In this document: positions 9,536-19,485 of the stretch, one piece after another
How the letters are laid out: each line of letters opens with the position of its first letter
Position numbering within the stretch: the first letter of the stretch is position 1
Program-made: the position numbers and the translations under genes
Notes under the pieces: model-generated
What the model was told of the DNA's origin: nothing
What the model saw: the letters and a program-made list of their open reading frames with translations, nothing else
The model's database searches: none
Assembly (NCBI RefSeq): GCF_002102255.1
Contig: NZ_LQPH01000132.1
Span: 1-64,000 of the forward strand
Reading direction: 5' to 3'
Length of the DNA stretch: 64,000 nt
From: Mycobacterium nebraskense
GTDB taxonomy: Bacteria; Actinomycetota; Actinomycetes; Mycobacteriales; Mycobacteriaceae

Positions 9536-11163
9536 CAGCCGTTGACCCGAGATTGCAGTTCGTTGCGCTGGATCTTGCCGGTACTGCCGCGCGGGAGTTC
9601 GTCGAGGACGACGATCTCGCGGGGCACCTTGTAGTTGGCCAGGTTTTCCCGGACGTGTTGTTTGAGGGTCTCCGGCGTCGCCTGGGCGCCCGCGCTCAGT
9701 ACGACGAATGCCGCCAGGCGCTGGCCGTACTGCTCATCGTCGACGCCGATCACGGCGGCCTCGGCCACGTCGGGGTGTGCCGCCAGCGTCTTCTCCACCT
9801 CGATCGGGTAAACGTTCTCGCCGCCGGAGACGATCATCTCGTCGTCGCGGCCGACCACGAACAACCGGCCGGCCTCGTCCAGGTAGCCGACGTCGCCCGA
9901 CGACATGAACCCGGCGTGAAAATCCTTCGTGGTGCCCGAGGTGTAGCCCTCGAACTGGGTGTCGTTGCGGACGTAGATGGTGCCGACCTCACCGGTGGGC
10001 AGCTCGTTGAAATCCGGGTCCAGAATCCGGATTTCGGTCCCGCCCGCCGGCCGGCCGGCGGTGTCGGGTGCCGCACGCAGGTCCTGCGGGGTGGCGGTGG
10101 CGATCATGCCGGCCTCGGTGGCGTTGTAATTGTTGTAGATCACGTCGCCGAACTCGTCCATGAACGCGGTGACGACATCGGGCCGCATTCGCGAACCGGA
10201 TGCCGCCGCGAATCGCAATGACTTGCAGCTGTACCGGTTTCGCACCTCGGCGGGCAGCTCCATGATGCGGTCGAACATCACCGGCACCACCGCCAGACCG
10301 GTCGCCTTGTGCCGGTCGATGAGGTCCAGCGTCGCCTCCGGGTCGAACTTGCGGCGGGTGACCACCGTGCAGGCCATCGACGCGGCGAAGATCAACTGCG
10401 AGAAACCCCAGGCGTGGAACATCGGCGCCACGATCACGACCGTCTCCTCGGCCCGCCACGGCGTGCGGTCCAGGATGGCCTTGAGCGTGCCGATGCCGGC
10501 GTTGCCGCCAGTTTGGTTGGCGCCCTTGGGTGTTCCGGTGGTGCCTGAGGTCAGCAGAATCATCCTGCCCTTGCGGCCGGTGCGCTCGGGCTGTCGGCCG
10601 GCGTGATCGGTGATGAGCTGCTCGACCGTCAGCTCGTCGCGCCCGTCCGAGGTCCAGGCCAGGATACGGGTGGCGTCCGGCTTGTCGGCCAGCGCGCGGT
10701 CCACCGTCTCGGTGAACTCCTCGTCGTAGATGACGGCGTCGACGCCTTCGCGGTTGACCACCTCGGCGAGCGCCGGACCGGCGAACGACGTGTTGAGCAG
10801 CACGACGTCGGAGCCGATCCGGTTGGCGCCCACCACCGCCTCGACGAAGCCGCGGTGGTTGCGGCACATGATCCCGACAACCCCGGGCGCCGACGTCCGG
10901 CCCGGCAGGTCCTGCAACGCCGCGGCGAGCGCGTTGATCCGCTCGTCGAGCTGGCGCCAGGTCAGCGTGCCGAGTTCGTCGACCAGGCCCGGCCGGTCCG
11001 GGCAGCGTTGCGCCGCACTGGCGAAGCCCACGGTCATTCCCATGCCCTCGCGGCGCATGGCCGCGGCCATCTTCAGGTAGCGGTCGGGTCGCATCGGCGC
11101 GATCATGCCGGCGCGCCTCAGGGTGGTAATGATGCCGAGGGCCTGATTGATAGGAGAAGCCAC
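9535..11163 (-). CDS. fadD12: Acyl-CoA synthetase / fatty-acyl ligase (FadD12-like)
   Basis: This 542-residue ANL-superfamily enzyme activates a carboxylic acid as acyl-AMP and then, most likely, as the CoA thioester. The phosphate-binding loop LTSGTTGTPKGA is near residue 203. The adenine motif region is YNATEAG, the hinge aspartate region is GYLDEAGRLFVVGRDDEMI, and the C-terminal catalytic lysine is in GSTGKIQRNEL. Only three bases separate it from the upstream acyltransferase gene, and it overlaps lipO by one base. This forms a three-gene lipid-remodelling operon (Rv1428c-fadD12-lipO order). Chain length is not predictable here. Confidence 0.92.
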   Translation of the reverse strand: MASPINQALGIITTLRRAGMIAPMRPDRYLKMAAAMRREGMGMTVGFASAAQRCPDRPGLVDELGTLTWRQLDERINALAAALQDLPGRTSAPGVVGIMCRNHRGFVEAVVGANRIGSDVVLLNTSFAGPALAEVVNREGVDAVIYDEEFTETVDRALADKPDATRILAWTSDGRDELTVEQLITDHAGRQPERTGRKGRMILLTSGTTGTPKGANQTGGNAGIGTLKAILDRTPWRAEETVVIVAPMFHAWGFSQLIFAASMACTVVTRRKFDPEATLDLIDRHKATGLAVVPVMFDRIMELPAEVRNRYSCKSLRFAAASGSRMRPDVVTAFMDEFGDVIYNNYNATEAGMIATATPQDLRAAPDTAGRPAGGTEIRILDPDFNELPTGEVGTIYVRNDTQFEGYTSGTTKDFHAGFMSSGDVGYLDEAGRLFVVGRDDEMIVSGGENVYPIEVEKTLAAHPDVAEAAVIGVDDEQYGQRLAAFVVLSAGAQATPETLKQHVRENLANYKVPREIVVLDELPRGSTGKIQRNELQSRVNG

Positions 11164-11166
11164 GGC

Positions 11167-11976
11167 TCAGCCCAGGATCGGGAAACGTCGCTTGGTGGCC
11201 AGGTCCTTGAGGGCCTGCTGCATCACCGACCGCACGTGCTCGTCGACCTCGTCGACGTCCGGGTCGTCACCGAATTGCGTGGCGATGTCGATCGGCTTCA
11301 GCACCTGCGTGACGATCTTGGTGGGCAGCGGCAGGTTGGGCGGGATCACCGCACTGAAGCCGAACGGGAAGCCGAACGACAGCGGCAGGATGGCGCTGCG
11401 CAGCAAGCGCTTCACCCCGAGCCGCTCGGCCAGCCACGTGCCGCGCGACAGGTAGAGCTGGGTCTCCTGCCCGCCGATGGACACCGCGGGCACGATGGGG
11501 ACGCCGGCCTCGATCGCCGTCCTGACGTATCCCTTGCGGCCGTCGAAGTCGATGACGTTCTCCGAGAGCGTCGGCCGGTATGCGTCGTAGTCACCGCCGG
11601 GGAAGACGATGACGACCCCGCCGGACCGCAGGGCTTGGGCCGCGTTCTCCCGGTTGGCCCGGATATATCCCGTGCGCCGGAAGAAGTCCCCGGTGGGGCC
11701 GGTCATCAGGATGTCGTGGCTCAGCGTGTAGACCGGCCGGTCGTAGCCGAATTTCTCGTAGAAGTGGACGCTGAAGATGGGGACGTCCATCGGGAACATG
11801 CCGCCGGAGTGGTTGCCGACGACCAGCGCCCCGCCGGACGGGAACGAACCGAGGCCGTGCACCTCCGAGCGGAAGTAGGCCTTCAGGGCCGGGCGCATCA
11901 CGCCCATCAGTCGCTGGGTCAGGACGGGGTCGAATTTGCCGATGTCGCCGACATCGGGGAGATCGTTGTCGGTCAC
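11167..11976 (-). CDS. PlsC-type lysophospholipid/glycerol acyltransferase
   Basis: The preferred product is 269 residues. It starts at the GTG at 11976, which has an AGGGAGG ribosome binding site just upstream and gives the N-terminus VTDNDLPDVGDIGKFDPV. The longer in-frame reading to 12219 adds 81 low-complexity residues and overlaps the divergent gene. Acyltransferase blocks are visible: NHSGG followed by MD (block I), YIRANRENA, and FPGGDYDAYRP (block III equivalent). Later VPAVSIGGQET follows. It corresponds to Rv1428c and is the first gene of the fadD12-lipO operon, where it may transfer the acyl groups that FadD12 activates. Confidence 0.9.
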   Translation of the reverse strand: MTDNDLPDVGDIGKFDPVLTQRLMGVMRPALKAYFRSEVHGLGSFPSGGALVVGNHSGGMFPMDVPIFSVHFYEKFGYDRPVYTLSHDILMTGPTGDFFRRTGYIRANRENAAQALRSGGVVIVFPGGDYDAYRPTLSENVIDFDGRKGYVRTAIEAGVPIVPAVSIGGQETQLYLSRGTWLAERLGVKRLLRSAILPLSFGFPFGFSAVIPPNLPLPTKIVTQVLKPIDIATQFGDDPDVDEVDEHVRSVMQQALKDLATKRRFPILG

Positions 11977-12122
11977 GTTCCTCCCTTGACGCTCCCGCGA
12001 GGCCGCTTGAAGTTTAGGGGGCCGCGTCGAGTTCCTCGATGGTAGCGAGCGGGGAGTGGCGGCCTTCATGGTGTTTATCTCTTTCCGCGTCTGCGGATAT
12101 GGTGCCGGCCGGGCGCGGGCGT

Positions 12123-12128
12123 TATTGT
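12123..12128 (+). promoter_or_regulatory. Possible -10 box for the coiled-coil gene
   Basis: TATTGT fits TANNNT and lies 39 bases upstream of the ATG at 12168, leaving room for a short leader. No -35 element is clear. This is a tentative assignment. Confidence 0.25.
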
Positions 12129-12167
12129 TACGACGCCCTAAGTGAAAACCTCGAGAATCGGGACACG

Positions 12168-12644
12168 ATGGACGTTGCCGGTTTGTCCCCCGAGCGTCGT
12201 GCCCGCTCGGGTGCTGCACGCAGAATCAGCTCTCGTGACCCACGCGCCCGCCGGCCCCGCGCCGGCATGGCCCGCGCCGAACCGGCCCGTCTCAGTCAGG
12301 GATCCTCGCCGTCCGCACCTGGCATCGACGGCCCGGCCGGGGACGTCGATCCGGCCACCCCGGACGCGGCGGACCATCTCCAGGCCGACTACTTCGTTCG
12401 GGTGCTCTCCCAGAACCGCAGGCTCATCGAACAGCGGATCGTTGACTATCAGAAGGCGATCGCCATCGCGCAAGCAAGCGGCGACGCCGATGCCGTCTGC
12501 AACCTTCGGCGCATGGCGCGGATCGAGGAACAGGACCGGGACAACCTGGACGGCATGCTCGAGAAGTTGCGCCGCCGATTTGCCCAGCGGACCCCGGAGG
12601 AGCCGCCCGCGCTTTCCCCGCGGCCGCGCTCCGCAGTCCGCTAG
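12168..12644 (+). CDS. Hypothetical protein with basic N-terminus and C-terminal coiled coil
   Basis: I do not recognise this family with confidence. The chosen ATG at 12168 gives 158 residues. The first 55 are rich in Arg, Ala, Ser and Pro and look disordered. A middle acidic segment is followed by a helical region (about residues 75-145) with heptad-like patterns, including RVLSQNRRLIEQRIVDYQ and RMARIEEQDRDNLDGMLEKL. There is no signal peptide or membrane segment. It is divergent from the acyltransferase operon and upstream of the Rv1431-type membrane gene. The region replaces Rv1429/PE16 of M. tuberculosis. Confidence 0.65.
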   Translation: MDVAGLSPERRARSGAARRISSRDPRARRPRAGMARAEPARLSQGSSPSAPGIDGPAGDVDPATPDAADHLQADYFVRVLSQNRRLIEQRIVDYQKAIAIAQASGDADAVCNLRRMARIEEQDRDNLDGMLEKLRRRFAQRTPEEPPALSPRPRSAVR

Positions 12645-12799
12645 TTCCGGCCGGCGTCAATTCACCGTCGGCGCAGTGGTTTTCGTCGCTCAGGCGACTG
12701 GCGGAAGACCGAGGCACGCGGAATCGGCCACACCCGCATCGCGGTGCCGATACATTTGACGGGCCAACTGGTTTCCTCCGACACCGAACGAGGCCGCCC

Positions 12800-14557
12800 A
12801 TGGGATTCATGACCCCGGAAATTCCCGACGTCGACCCGGAGAGCTGGCCCGGTCTGCCGCGCTCGGCCAGGCGGCAGATCATGACCCGGCACTGGGTCGA
12901 ACACGGCTTCGGCTCCCCGTACGCGGTCTATCTGTTCTACGTCGTCAAGATCGCCCTGTACGTCGCCGGCGCCGCCGCGGTGATCTCGCTGACGCCGGGC
13001 CTGGGTGGCCTCGGGCGCATCGCCGACTGGTGGACGCAGCCGATCGTGTATCAGAAGGTGGTCATCTTCACGCTGCTGTTCGAGATTTTGGGCCTGGGCT
13101 GCGGATCGGGACCGCTGACCGCGCGGTTCTGGCCGGTATTCGGTGGCTTCCTGTATTGGTTGCGGCCCAACACGATTCGGCTGCCGCCATGGCCGGGCAA
13201 GGTCCCGTTCACCGGTGGCGACAACCGCACCGTCGTCGACGTGGCGCTTTACCTGATCGTGCTGGTCTCGGGCGCCTGGGCGTTGCTGTCGCCCGGGCGG
13301 GGCGGGCCGGTGACCGCCGGCGGCGACGTCGGGCTGATCAATCCCGCTCTGGTGGTGCCGACGATCGTCGCGCTGGGCCTGCTGGGGCTACGCGACAAAA
13401 CCGTCTTCCTCGCCGCGCGCGGCGAACACTACGGGCTGACCCTGCTGGTGTTCTTCTTTCCGTTCACCGACCAGATCGCCGCCTTCAAGATCATCATGCT
13501 CGCGCTGTGGTGGGGAGCCGCGACGTCGAAACTCAACCACCACTTCCCGTACGTCGTGGCCGTGATGATGAGCAACAGCCCGCTGTTGCGCAGCAACGCC
13601 TTCAATTGGTTCAAGCGCAGGCTCTACCTCGACCCGGTGAACGACCTGCGGCCGTCGTGGGTGCCGAAGGTGATGGCCCATGTCGGCGGGACGACGGCCG
13701 AATTCCTGGTGCCGTTGGTCCTGGTCTTCTTCGCCGACGGCCACCGGTGGGCGTGGTTCCTCATCGGGTTCATGGTCCTCTTCCACCTCAACATCACCTC
13801 CACCATTCCAATGGGAGTTCCCCTGGAATGGAACGTGTTCTTCCTCTTCTCGCTGTTCTACTTGTTCGGGCACTACGCCGGCGTCACGGCCACGGGCCTG
13901 CATTCGCCGCTGCTGCTGATCATCCTGATCGCCGCGCTCGCTGTGGTGCCGATCGTGGGAAACCTTTTCCCCAAACAAGTTTCATTCCTGCCCGCGATGC
14001 GCTACTACGCCGGCAACTGGGCCACCAGCACGTGGTGCCTACGCGCGGGCGCCGAGGACAAGATCGAGGCGAACATCACCAAGGCCTCGGCGCTGGTCCC
14101 CAAACAGCTTGCCCGGCTTTACGATCCGAGCACCGCCGAAATGATGATCGACAAGTTGATGGGGTGGCGGTCCATGCACACCCACGGGCGGACGCTCAAC
14201 GGGCTGGTGGCGCGCGCCCTGGACGGGTTGGACGAGGCGGACTACAAACTGCGTGACGGCGAAATCATCGCCGGACCGCTGATCGGGTGGAACTTCGGCG
14301 AAGGCCACCTGCACAACGAGCAGTTGCTCGAGGCGGTGCAGCGGCGCTGCCAGTTCGAAGACGGGGATGTCCGGGTGATCATTCTGGAAAGCCAACCGAT
14401 CCACATTCAGCGCCAGGAGTACCGCATCGTCGACGCCAAAACCGGGTTGATCGAAGAGGGTTACGTCGACGTGGAAAGCATGCTCTCCCGCCAGCCGTGG
14501 CCGGAGCCCGGAGACCAGTACCCGGTCCACGTCACGACCCGGCGCAGCGCTCGATGA
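12800..14557 (+). CDS. Polytopic membrane protein, DUF3556 (Rv1431 type)
   Basis: The 585-residue protein has a hydrophilic N-terminus, then about ten hydrophobic helices between residues 40 and 400 (for example YAVYLFYVVKIALYVAGAAA and FLVPLVLVFFADG). A soluble C-terminal domain of about 170 residues follows (MGWRSMHTHGRTL, GWNFGEGHLHNEQLLEA). A run of conserved aromatic and histidine residues in the membrane part suggests a redox or lipid-linked role, but function is not established. It overlaps the next gene by four bases (ATGA), and the pair is conserved as Rv1431-Rv1432, so the two products probably act together. Confidence 0.85.
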   Translation: MGFMTPEIPDVDPESWPGLPRSARRQIMTRHWVEHGFGSPYAVYLFYVVKIALYVAGAAAVISLTPGLGGLGRIADWWTQPIVYQKVVIFTLLFEILGLGCGSGPLTARFWPVFGGFLYWLRPNTIRLPPWPGKVPFTGGDNRTVVDVALYLIVLVSGAWALLSPGRGGPVTAGGDVGLINPALVVPTIVALGLLGLRDKTVFLAARGEHYGLTLLVFFFPFTDQIAAFKIIMLALWWGAATSKLNHHFPYVVAVMMSNSPLLRSNAFNWFKRRLYLDPVNDLRPSWVPKVMAHVGGTTAEFLVPLVLVFFADGHRWAWFLIGFMVLFHLNITSTIPMGVPLEWNVFFLFSLFYLFGHYAGVTATGLHSPLLLIILIAALAVVPIVGNLFPKQVSFLPAMRYYAGNWATSTWCLRAGAEDKIEANITKASALVPKQLARLYDPSTAEMMIDKLMGWRSMHTHGRTLNGLVARALDGLDEADYKLRDGEIIAGPLIGWNFGEGHLHNEQLLEAVQRRCQFEDGDVRVIILESQPIHIQRQEYRIVDAKTGLIEEGYVDVESMLSRQPWPEPGDQYPVHVTTRRSAR

Positions 14558-15981
14558 CCAGGGCGGTGGTGGTCGGCGCCGGCCCCAACGGCCTGGCCGC
14601 GGCGATCCACCTCGCCCGCAACGGTGTCGACGTGCAGGTGATCGAGGCGGGCGAGACCGTCGGCGGGGGAGCCCGCTCGGGCGAACTGACCATGCCCGGG
14701 GTCATCCACGACCACTGCTCGGCGTTTCACCCGCTGGGCGTCGGTTCGCCGTTGTGGAAGCAGATCGACCTGCAACGCCATGGGCTGCAGTGGAAGTGGC
14801 CGGAGATCGACTGCGCGCACCCGCTCGACGATGGCACCACCGGGGTGCTCTACCAGTCGATCGATGAGACGGTGGCCCGCATGGGGCCCGACGGCACCCG
14901 GTGGCGGCGGGCGATCGGGGACCTGGCGGCGGGATTCGATGAGCTGGCCGAGGATCTGCTCGGCCCGGTGCTGGGCATACCGCATCACCCGGTTCGCCTG
15001 GCCGGCTTCGGGCCGCGGGCGCTGCTGCCGGCCACCACCATGGCCCGCTGGTTTCGCACCCGGCAGGCGCGCGCGTTGTTCGGCGGCGCCGCCGCGCACG
15101 TCTACACCCGGCTGGACCGGCCGCTCACCGCTTCCCTGGGGCTGATGATCCTGGCCAGCGGGCACCGCTACGGCTGGCCCGTCGCGCAAGGAGGATCCGG
15201 GTCGATCAGCCAGGCGCTTTCCGCCGCCCTGAAGGAGTACGGCGGCTCGGTGGCCACCGGGGTGAGGGTCGCCAGCCGCAAAGACATCCCGGACGCCGAC
15301 ATCGTCATGCTCGACCTCAGCCCGGCCGCGGCGCTCGCCATCTACGGCGACGCGATGCCGGGCCGGATCAGGCGCTCGTATCGGCGCTACCGCGAGGGCT
15401 CGTCGGCGTTCAAGGTCGACTTCGCCATCGAGGGCGACATCCCGTGGACGAATCCCGACTGCGCCCGCGCCGGCACGGTGCACCTCGGCGGGACGTTCGA
15501 CGAGGTGGCGGACACCGAACGCCAACGCGCACAAGGCAAAATGGTCGACCGCCCCTTCGTGCTCCTCGGGCAGCAGTACCTGGCCGACCCGTCCCGCTCG
15601 GCGGGCAATGTCAACCCGATCTGGGCGTACGCGCACGTGCCGTTCGGCTACGACGGCGACGCCACCGCCGCCGTCGTCGGCCAGATCGAGCGGTTCGCGC
15701 CAGGCTTCTCCGACCGTGTCCTCGCGACGGTCAGCAAGGGGACCGCCGAACTGCAGGCCTACAACGCCAACTTCATCGGCGGCGACATCATCGGCGGCGC
15801 CAACGACGGACTCCAGGTCATCTTCCGCCCCCGCATCGCCGTGGATCCCTACGCGATCGGCGTCCCGGGCGTCTACCTGTGTTCACAGTCCACACCGCCG
15901 GGGGCCGGTGTCCATGGTCTGTGCGGTTACCACGCCGCCGAGTCGGCGCTGAAGTGGCTGAAGAAGCCGCGCCGCGGCTGA
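14554..15981 (+). CDS. Phytoene-dehydrogenase-like FAD oxidoreductase (Rv1432 type)
   Basis: The 475-residue flavoprotein starts at the ATG that overlaps the upstream stop. The FAD-binding Rossmann motif is at the extreme N-terminus (VVVGAGPNGLAAAIHLARNG), followed by the conserved GGGARSGELT and, near the C-terminus, GVYLCSQSTPPGAGVHGLCGYHAA, typical of the CrtI/phytoene dehydrogenase superfamily. Enzymes of this type desaturate or isomerise isoprenoids or other lipids. No other carotenoid gene is nearby, so the substrate is unknown. Translational coupling with the DUF3556 membrane protein suggests a membrane-bound electron acceptor or lipid substrate. Confidence 0.9.
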   Translation: MTRAVVVGAGPNGLAAAIHLARNGVDVQVIEAGETVGGGARSGELTMPGVIHDHCSAFHPLGVGSPLWKQIDLQRHGLQWKWPEIDCAHPLDDGTTGVLYQSIDETVARMGPDGTRWRRAIGDLAAGFDELAEDLLGPVLGIPHHPVRLAGFGPRALLPATTMARWFRTRQARALFGGAAAHVYTRLDRPLTASLGLMILASGHRYGWPVAQGGSGSISQALSAALKEYGGSVATGVRVASRKDIPDADIVMLDLSPAAALAIYGDAMPGRIRRSYRRYREGSSAFKVDFAIEGDIPWTNPDCARAGTVHLGGTFDEVADTERQRAQGKMVDRPFVLLGQQYLADPSRSAGNVNPIWAYAHVPFGYDGDATAAVVGQIERFAPGFSDRVLATVSKGTAELQAYNANFIGGDIIGGANDGLQVIFRPRIAVDPYAIGVPGVYLCSQSTPPGAGVHGLCGYHAAESALKWLKKPRRG

Positions 15982-16034
15982 CGTCACATTGGCCGCGGGA
16001 ACCGGGGCGGCAACCGCGCATGTTGCTCATCTAG

Positions 16035-17117
<1,083 letters not shown>

Positions 17118-17119
17118 TC

Positions 17120-18379
17120 GTGACGGATTCCTTGCCGCCGAACCTCTCAGACCTGCTGGCCGAAGGGGTTTCGGGTCGGGGCGTGCTGGTGCGCTCCGAC
17201 CTCAACGTCCCGCTCGACGACGAAGGGGTCATCACCGACCCGGGCCGGATCACGGCGTCGGTGCCGACGTTGCAGGCGCTCGTCGACGCCGGTGCCAAGG
17301 TGGTGGTCGCCGCGCACCTCGGTCGGCCGAAGAACGGGCCCGACCCGAAGCTGTCGCTGGCGCCGGTCGCCGCCGCGCTCGGTGAGCAGCTGGGCCGGCA
17401 CGTGCAGCTGGCCGGCTCCGATCGTTCCCGAGTCGTCGGCGGCGACGCGCTGGCCCGGGCCGAGGGGCTCACGGACGGCGACGTCCTGCTGCTGGAGAAC
17501 ATCCGGTTCGATCCCCGGGAAACCAGCAAGGACGACGGCGAGCGGCTCGCGCTCGCCCGCGAACTCGCCGAATTGGTCTCGCCGGAAGGGGCTTTCGTCT
17601 CCGACGGCTTCGGGGTGGTGCACCGCAAGCAGGCCTCGGTGTACGACGTGGCCACGCTGCTACCGCACTACGCCGGCACCCTGGTGGCCAACGAGATCCA
17701 GGTACTGGAGCAGCTGACCAGCTCGACCGCCCGTCCCTACGCGGTGGTGCTCGGTGGGTCGAAGGTGTCCGACAAGCTCGGCGTCATCGAATCGCTGGCG
17801 ACCAAGGCCGACAGCATCGTGATCGGCGGCGGGATGTGCTTCACCTTCCTTGCCGCGCAAGGCTTTCCGGTGGGCAAGTCGCTGCTGGAGGAAGAGATGG
17901 TCGACACCTGCCGCCGGCTGCTGGACACCTATGTCGACGTGCTGCGACTGCCGAAGGACGTCGTGGTGGCCGAGCAGTTCGCCGCTGACTCGCCGCCGCA
18001 GACAGTGGCCGCCGACGCCATCCCGGACGACATGATCGGGCTGGACATCGGGCCGGAATCGGTCAAACGCTTTGCGGCGCTGCTGTCCAACGCGCGGACT
18101 GTCTTCTGGAACGGCCCGATGGGCGTCTTCGAGTTCCCGACGTTCGCCGCGGGCACCCGGGGCGTCGCCGAGGCCATCGCCGCGGCGACCGGCAAGGGTG
18201 CGTTCAGCGTGGTGGGCGGCGGTGACTCCGCGGCCGCGGTGCGCGCCCTCGGCATCCCGGAGGGCGACTTCTCGCACATCTCCACCGGCGGTGGCGCGTC
18301 ACTGGAATACCTCGAGGGCAAGACGCTGCCGGGCATCGAGGTACTCGGCCGTCCGCAACCAAGTGGAGGAGACGCGTGA
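17120..18379 (+). CDS. pgk: Phosphoglycerate kinase
   Basis: Makes ATP and 3-phosphoglycerate from 1,3-bisphosphoglycerate. The GTG at 17120 gives 419 residues ([13 protein letters not shown]) and sits two bases after the gap stop; the longer frame starting inside gap is unlikely. Motifs seen are [58 protein letters not shown] and the nucleotide-binding [13 protein letters not shown]. It overlaps tpiA by four bases (GTGA). The N-terminus is slightly longer than I recall for M. tuberculosis. Confidence 0.97.
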   Translation: MTDSLPPNLSDLLAEGVSGRGVLVRSDLNVPLDDEGVITDPGRITASVPTLQALVDAGAKVVVAAHLGRPKNGPDPKLSLAPVAAALGEQLGRHVQLAGSDRSRVVGGDALARAEGLTDGDVLLLENIRFDPRETSKDDGERLALARELAELVSPEGAFVSDGFGVVHRKQASVYDVATLLPHYAGTLVANEIQVLEQLTSSTARPYAVVLGGSKVSDKLGVIESLATKADSIVIGGGMCFTFLAAQGFPVGKSLLEEEMVDTCRRLLDTYVDVLRLPKDVVVAEQFAADSPPQTVAADAIPDDMIGLDIGPESVKRFAALLSNARTVFWNGPMGVFEFPTFAAGTRGVAEAIAAATGKGAFSVVGGGDSAAAVRALGIPEGDFSHISTGGGASLEYLEGKTLPGIEVLGRPQPSGGDA

Positions 18380-19161
18380 GCCGCAAGCCACTGATCGCCG
18401 GCAACTGGAAGATGAACCTCAATCACTTCGAGGCGATCGCGCTGGTGCAGAAAATCGCGTTCGCGCTGCCGGACAAGTACTACGACAAGGTCGACGTCAC
18501 GGTGTTGCCGCCGTTCACCGACCTGCGCAGCGTGCAGACCCTGGTCGACGGCGACAAGCTGCGGCTGACCTACGGCGGCCAGGACCTGTCCCAGCACGAC
18601 TCGGGCGCGTACACCGGCGACATCAGCGGCGCGTTCCTGGCCAAGCTGGGCTGCAGTTTCGTCGTGGTCGGCCACTCCGAACGGCGCACCTACCACAACG
18701 AGGACGACGCGCTGGTGGCCGCCAAAGCTGCCGCGGCCCTCAAGCACGAGCTGACCCCGATCGTGTGCCTCGGCGAGCACCTGGACGTCCGCGAGGCCGG
18801 TGGGCACGTCAGCCACTGCGAGGAGCAGCTGCGCGGCTCGCTGTCCGGCCTGTCCGCCGAGCAGATCGGCCAGGTCGTCGTCGCCTACGAGCCCGTGTGG
18901 GCCATCGGCACCGGGCGGGTGGCCAGCGCCGCCGACGCCCAGGAGGTGTGCGCCGCGCTCCGCAAAGAGCTGGCCGCGCTCGCGTCGCCGCAGGTCGCCG
19001 ACACCGTACGGGTGCTCTACGGCGGCTCGGTGAACGCCAAGAACATCGGCGACATCATCGCCCGCGACGATATCGACGGGGCCCTGGTCGGTGGGGCGTC
19101 CCTGGACGGTGAGCAGTTCGCGACGCTGGCGGCGATCGCCGCCGGCGGGCCTCTTCCGTAG
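18376..19161 (+). CDS. tpiA: Triosephosphate isomerase
   Basis: Interconverts dihydroxyacetone phosphate and glyceraldehyde-3-phosphate. The 261-residue TIM barrel has the active-site residues in place: N10 and K12 (AGNWKMN), H100 (VGHSE) and E172 ([11 protein letters not shown]). The phosphate-binding LYGGSVN is near the C-terminus. It overlaps pgk by four bases and is the third gene of the glycolytic operon. Confidence 0.98.
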   Translation: MSRKPLIAGNWKMNLNHFEAIALVQKIAFALPDKYYDKVDVTVLPPFTDLRSVQTLVDGDKLRLTYGGQDLSQHDSGAYTGDISGAFLAKLGCSFVVVGHSERRTYHNEDDALVAAKAAAALKHELTPIVCLGEHLDVREAGGHVSHCEEQLRGSLSGLSAEQIGQVVVAYEPVWAIGTGRVASAADAQEVCAALRKELAALASPQVADTVRVLYGGSVNAKNIGDIIARDDIDGALVGGASLDGEQFATLAAIAAGGPLP

Positions 19162-19192
19162 GGCCGGGGCTGTGACACCACGGCGTCACCGG

Positions 19193-19198
19193 TAGGAT
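19193..19198 (+). promoter_or_regulatory. Possible -10 box of secG
   Basis: TAGGAT fits TANNNT and lies eight bases before the secG ATG, so a transcript with a 0-2 nt leader is possible. secG could also be read through from tpiA, 45 bp upstream. Confidence 0.35.
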
Positions 19199-19206
19199 TT
19201 CGCGTC

Positions 19207-19440
19207 ATGGAGTTTGCCCTGCAGATCACCCTGGTGGTCACCAGCGTGCTGGTGGTGTTGCTGGTGCTGCTGCACCGCGCCAAGGGTGGCGGCCTGTCGA
19301 CGCTGTTCGGCGGCGGTGTGCAGTCCAGCCTCTCCGGCTCGACGGTGGTGGAGAAGAACCTGGACCGGTTGACCCTGTTCATCACCGGCATCTGGCTGGT
19401 CTCCATCATCGGGATAGCACTGCTGATCAAGTACCGGTGA
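19207..19440 (+). CDS. secG: Preprotein translocase subunit SecG
   Basis: SecG is the small accessory subunit of the SecYEG channel in the inner membrane. The 77 residues form two membrane helices (about 3-22 and 55-75) joined by the conserved cytoplasmic loop LLHRAKGGGLSTLFGGG. Family size and topology fit well. The position after tpiA is conserved in mycobacteria (Rv1440). Confidence 0.96.
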   Translation: MEFALQITLVVTSVLVVLLVLLHRAKGGGLSTLFGGGVQSSLSGSTVVEKNLDRLTLFITGIWLVSIIGIALLIKYR

Positions 19441-19485
19441 CCCGTCGGCGGGCGGACCACGTGATCCGCACCGATACTGGGACAC

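Noticed and set aside
10603..12045. 480-residue plus-strand frame opposite fadD12 and the acyltransferase
   Set aside because: Shadow of two recognised genes; no motif and no ribosome binding site.
11977..12219. 81-residue N-terminal extension of the PlsC-type acyltransferase
   Set aside because: Low-complexity sequence that overlaps the divergent gene; a GTG with a strong ribosome binding site lies at the domain boundary.
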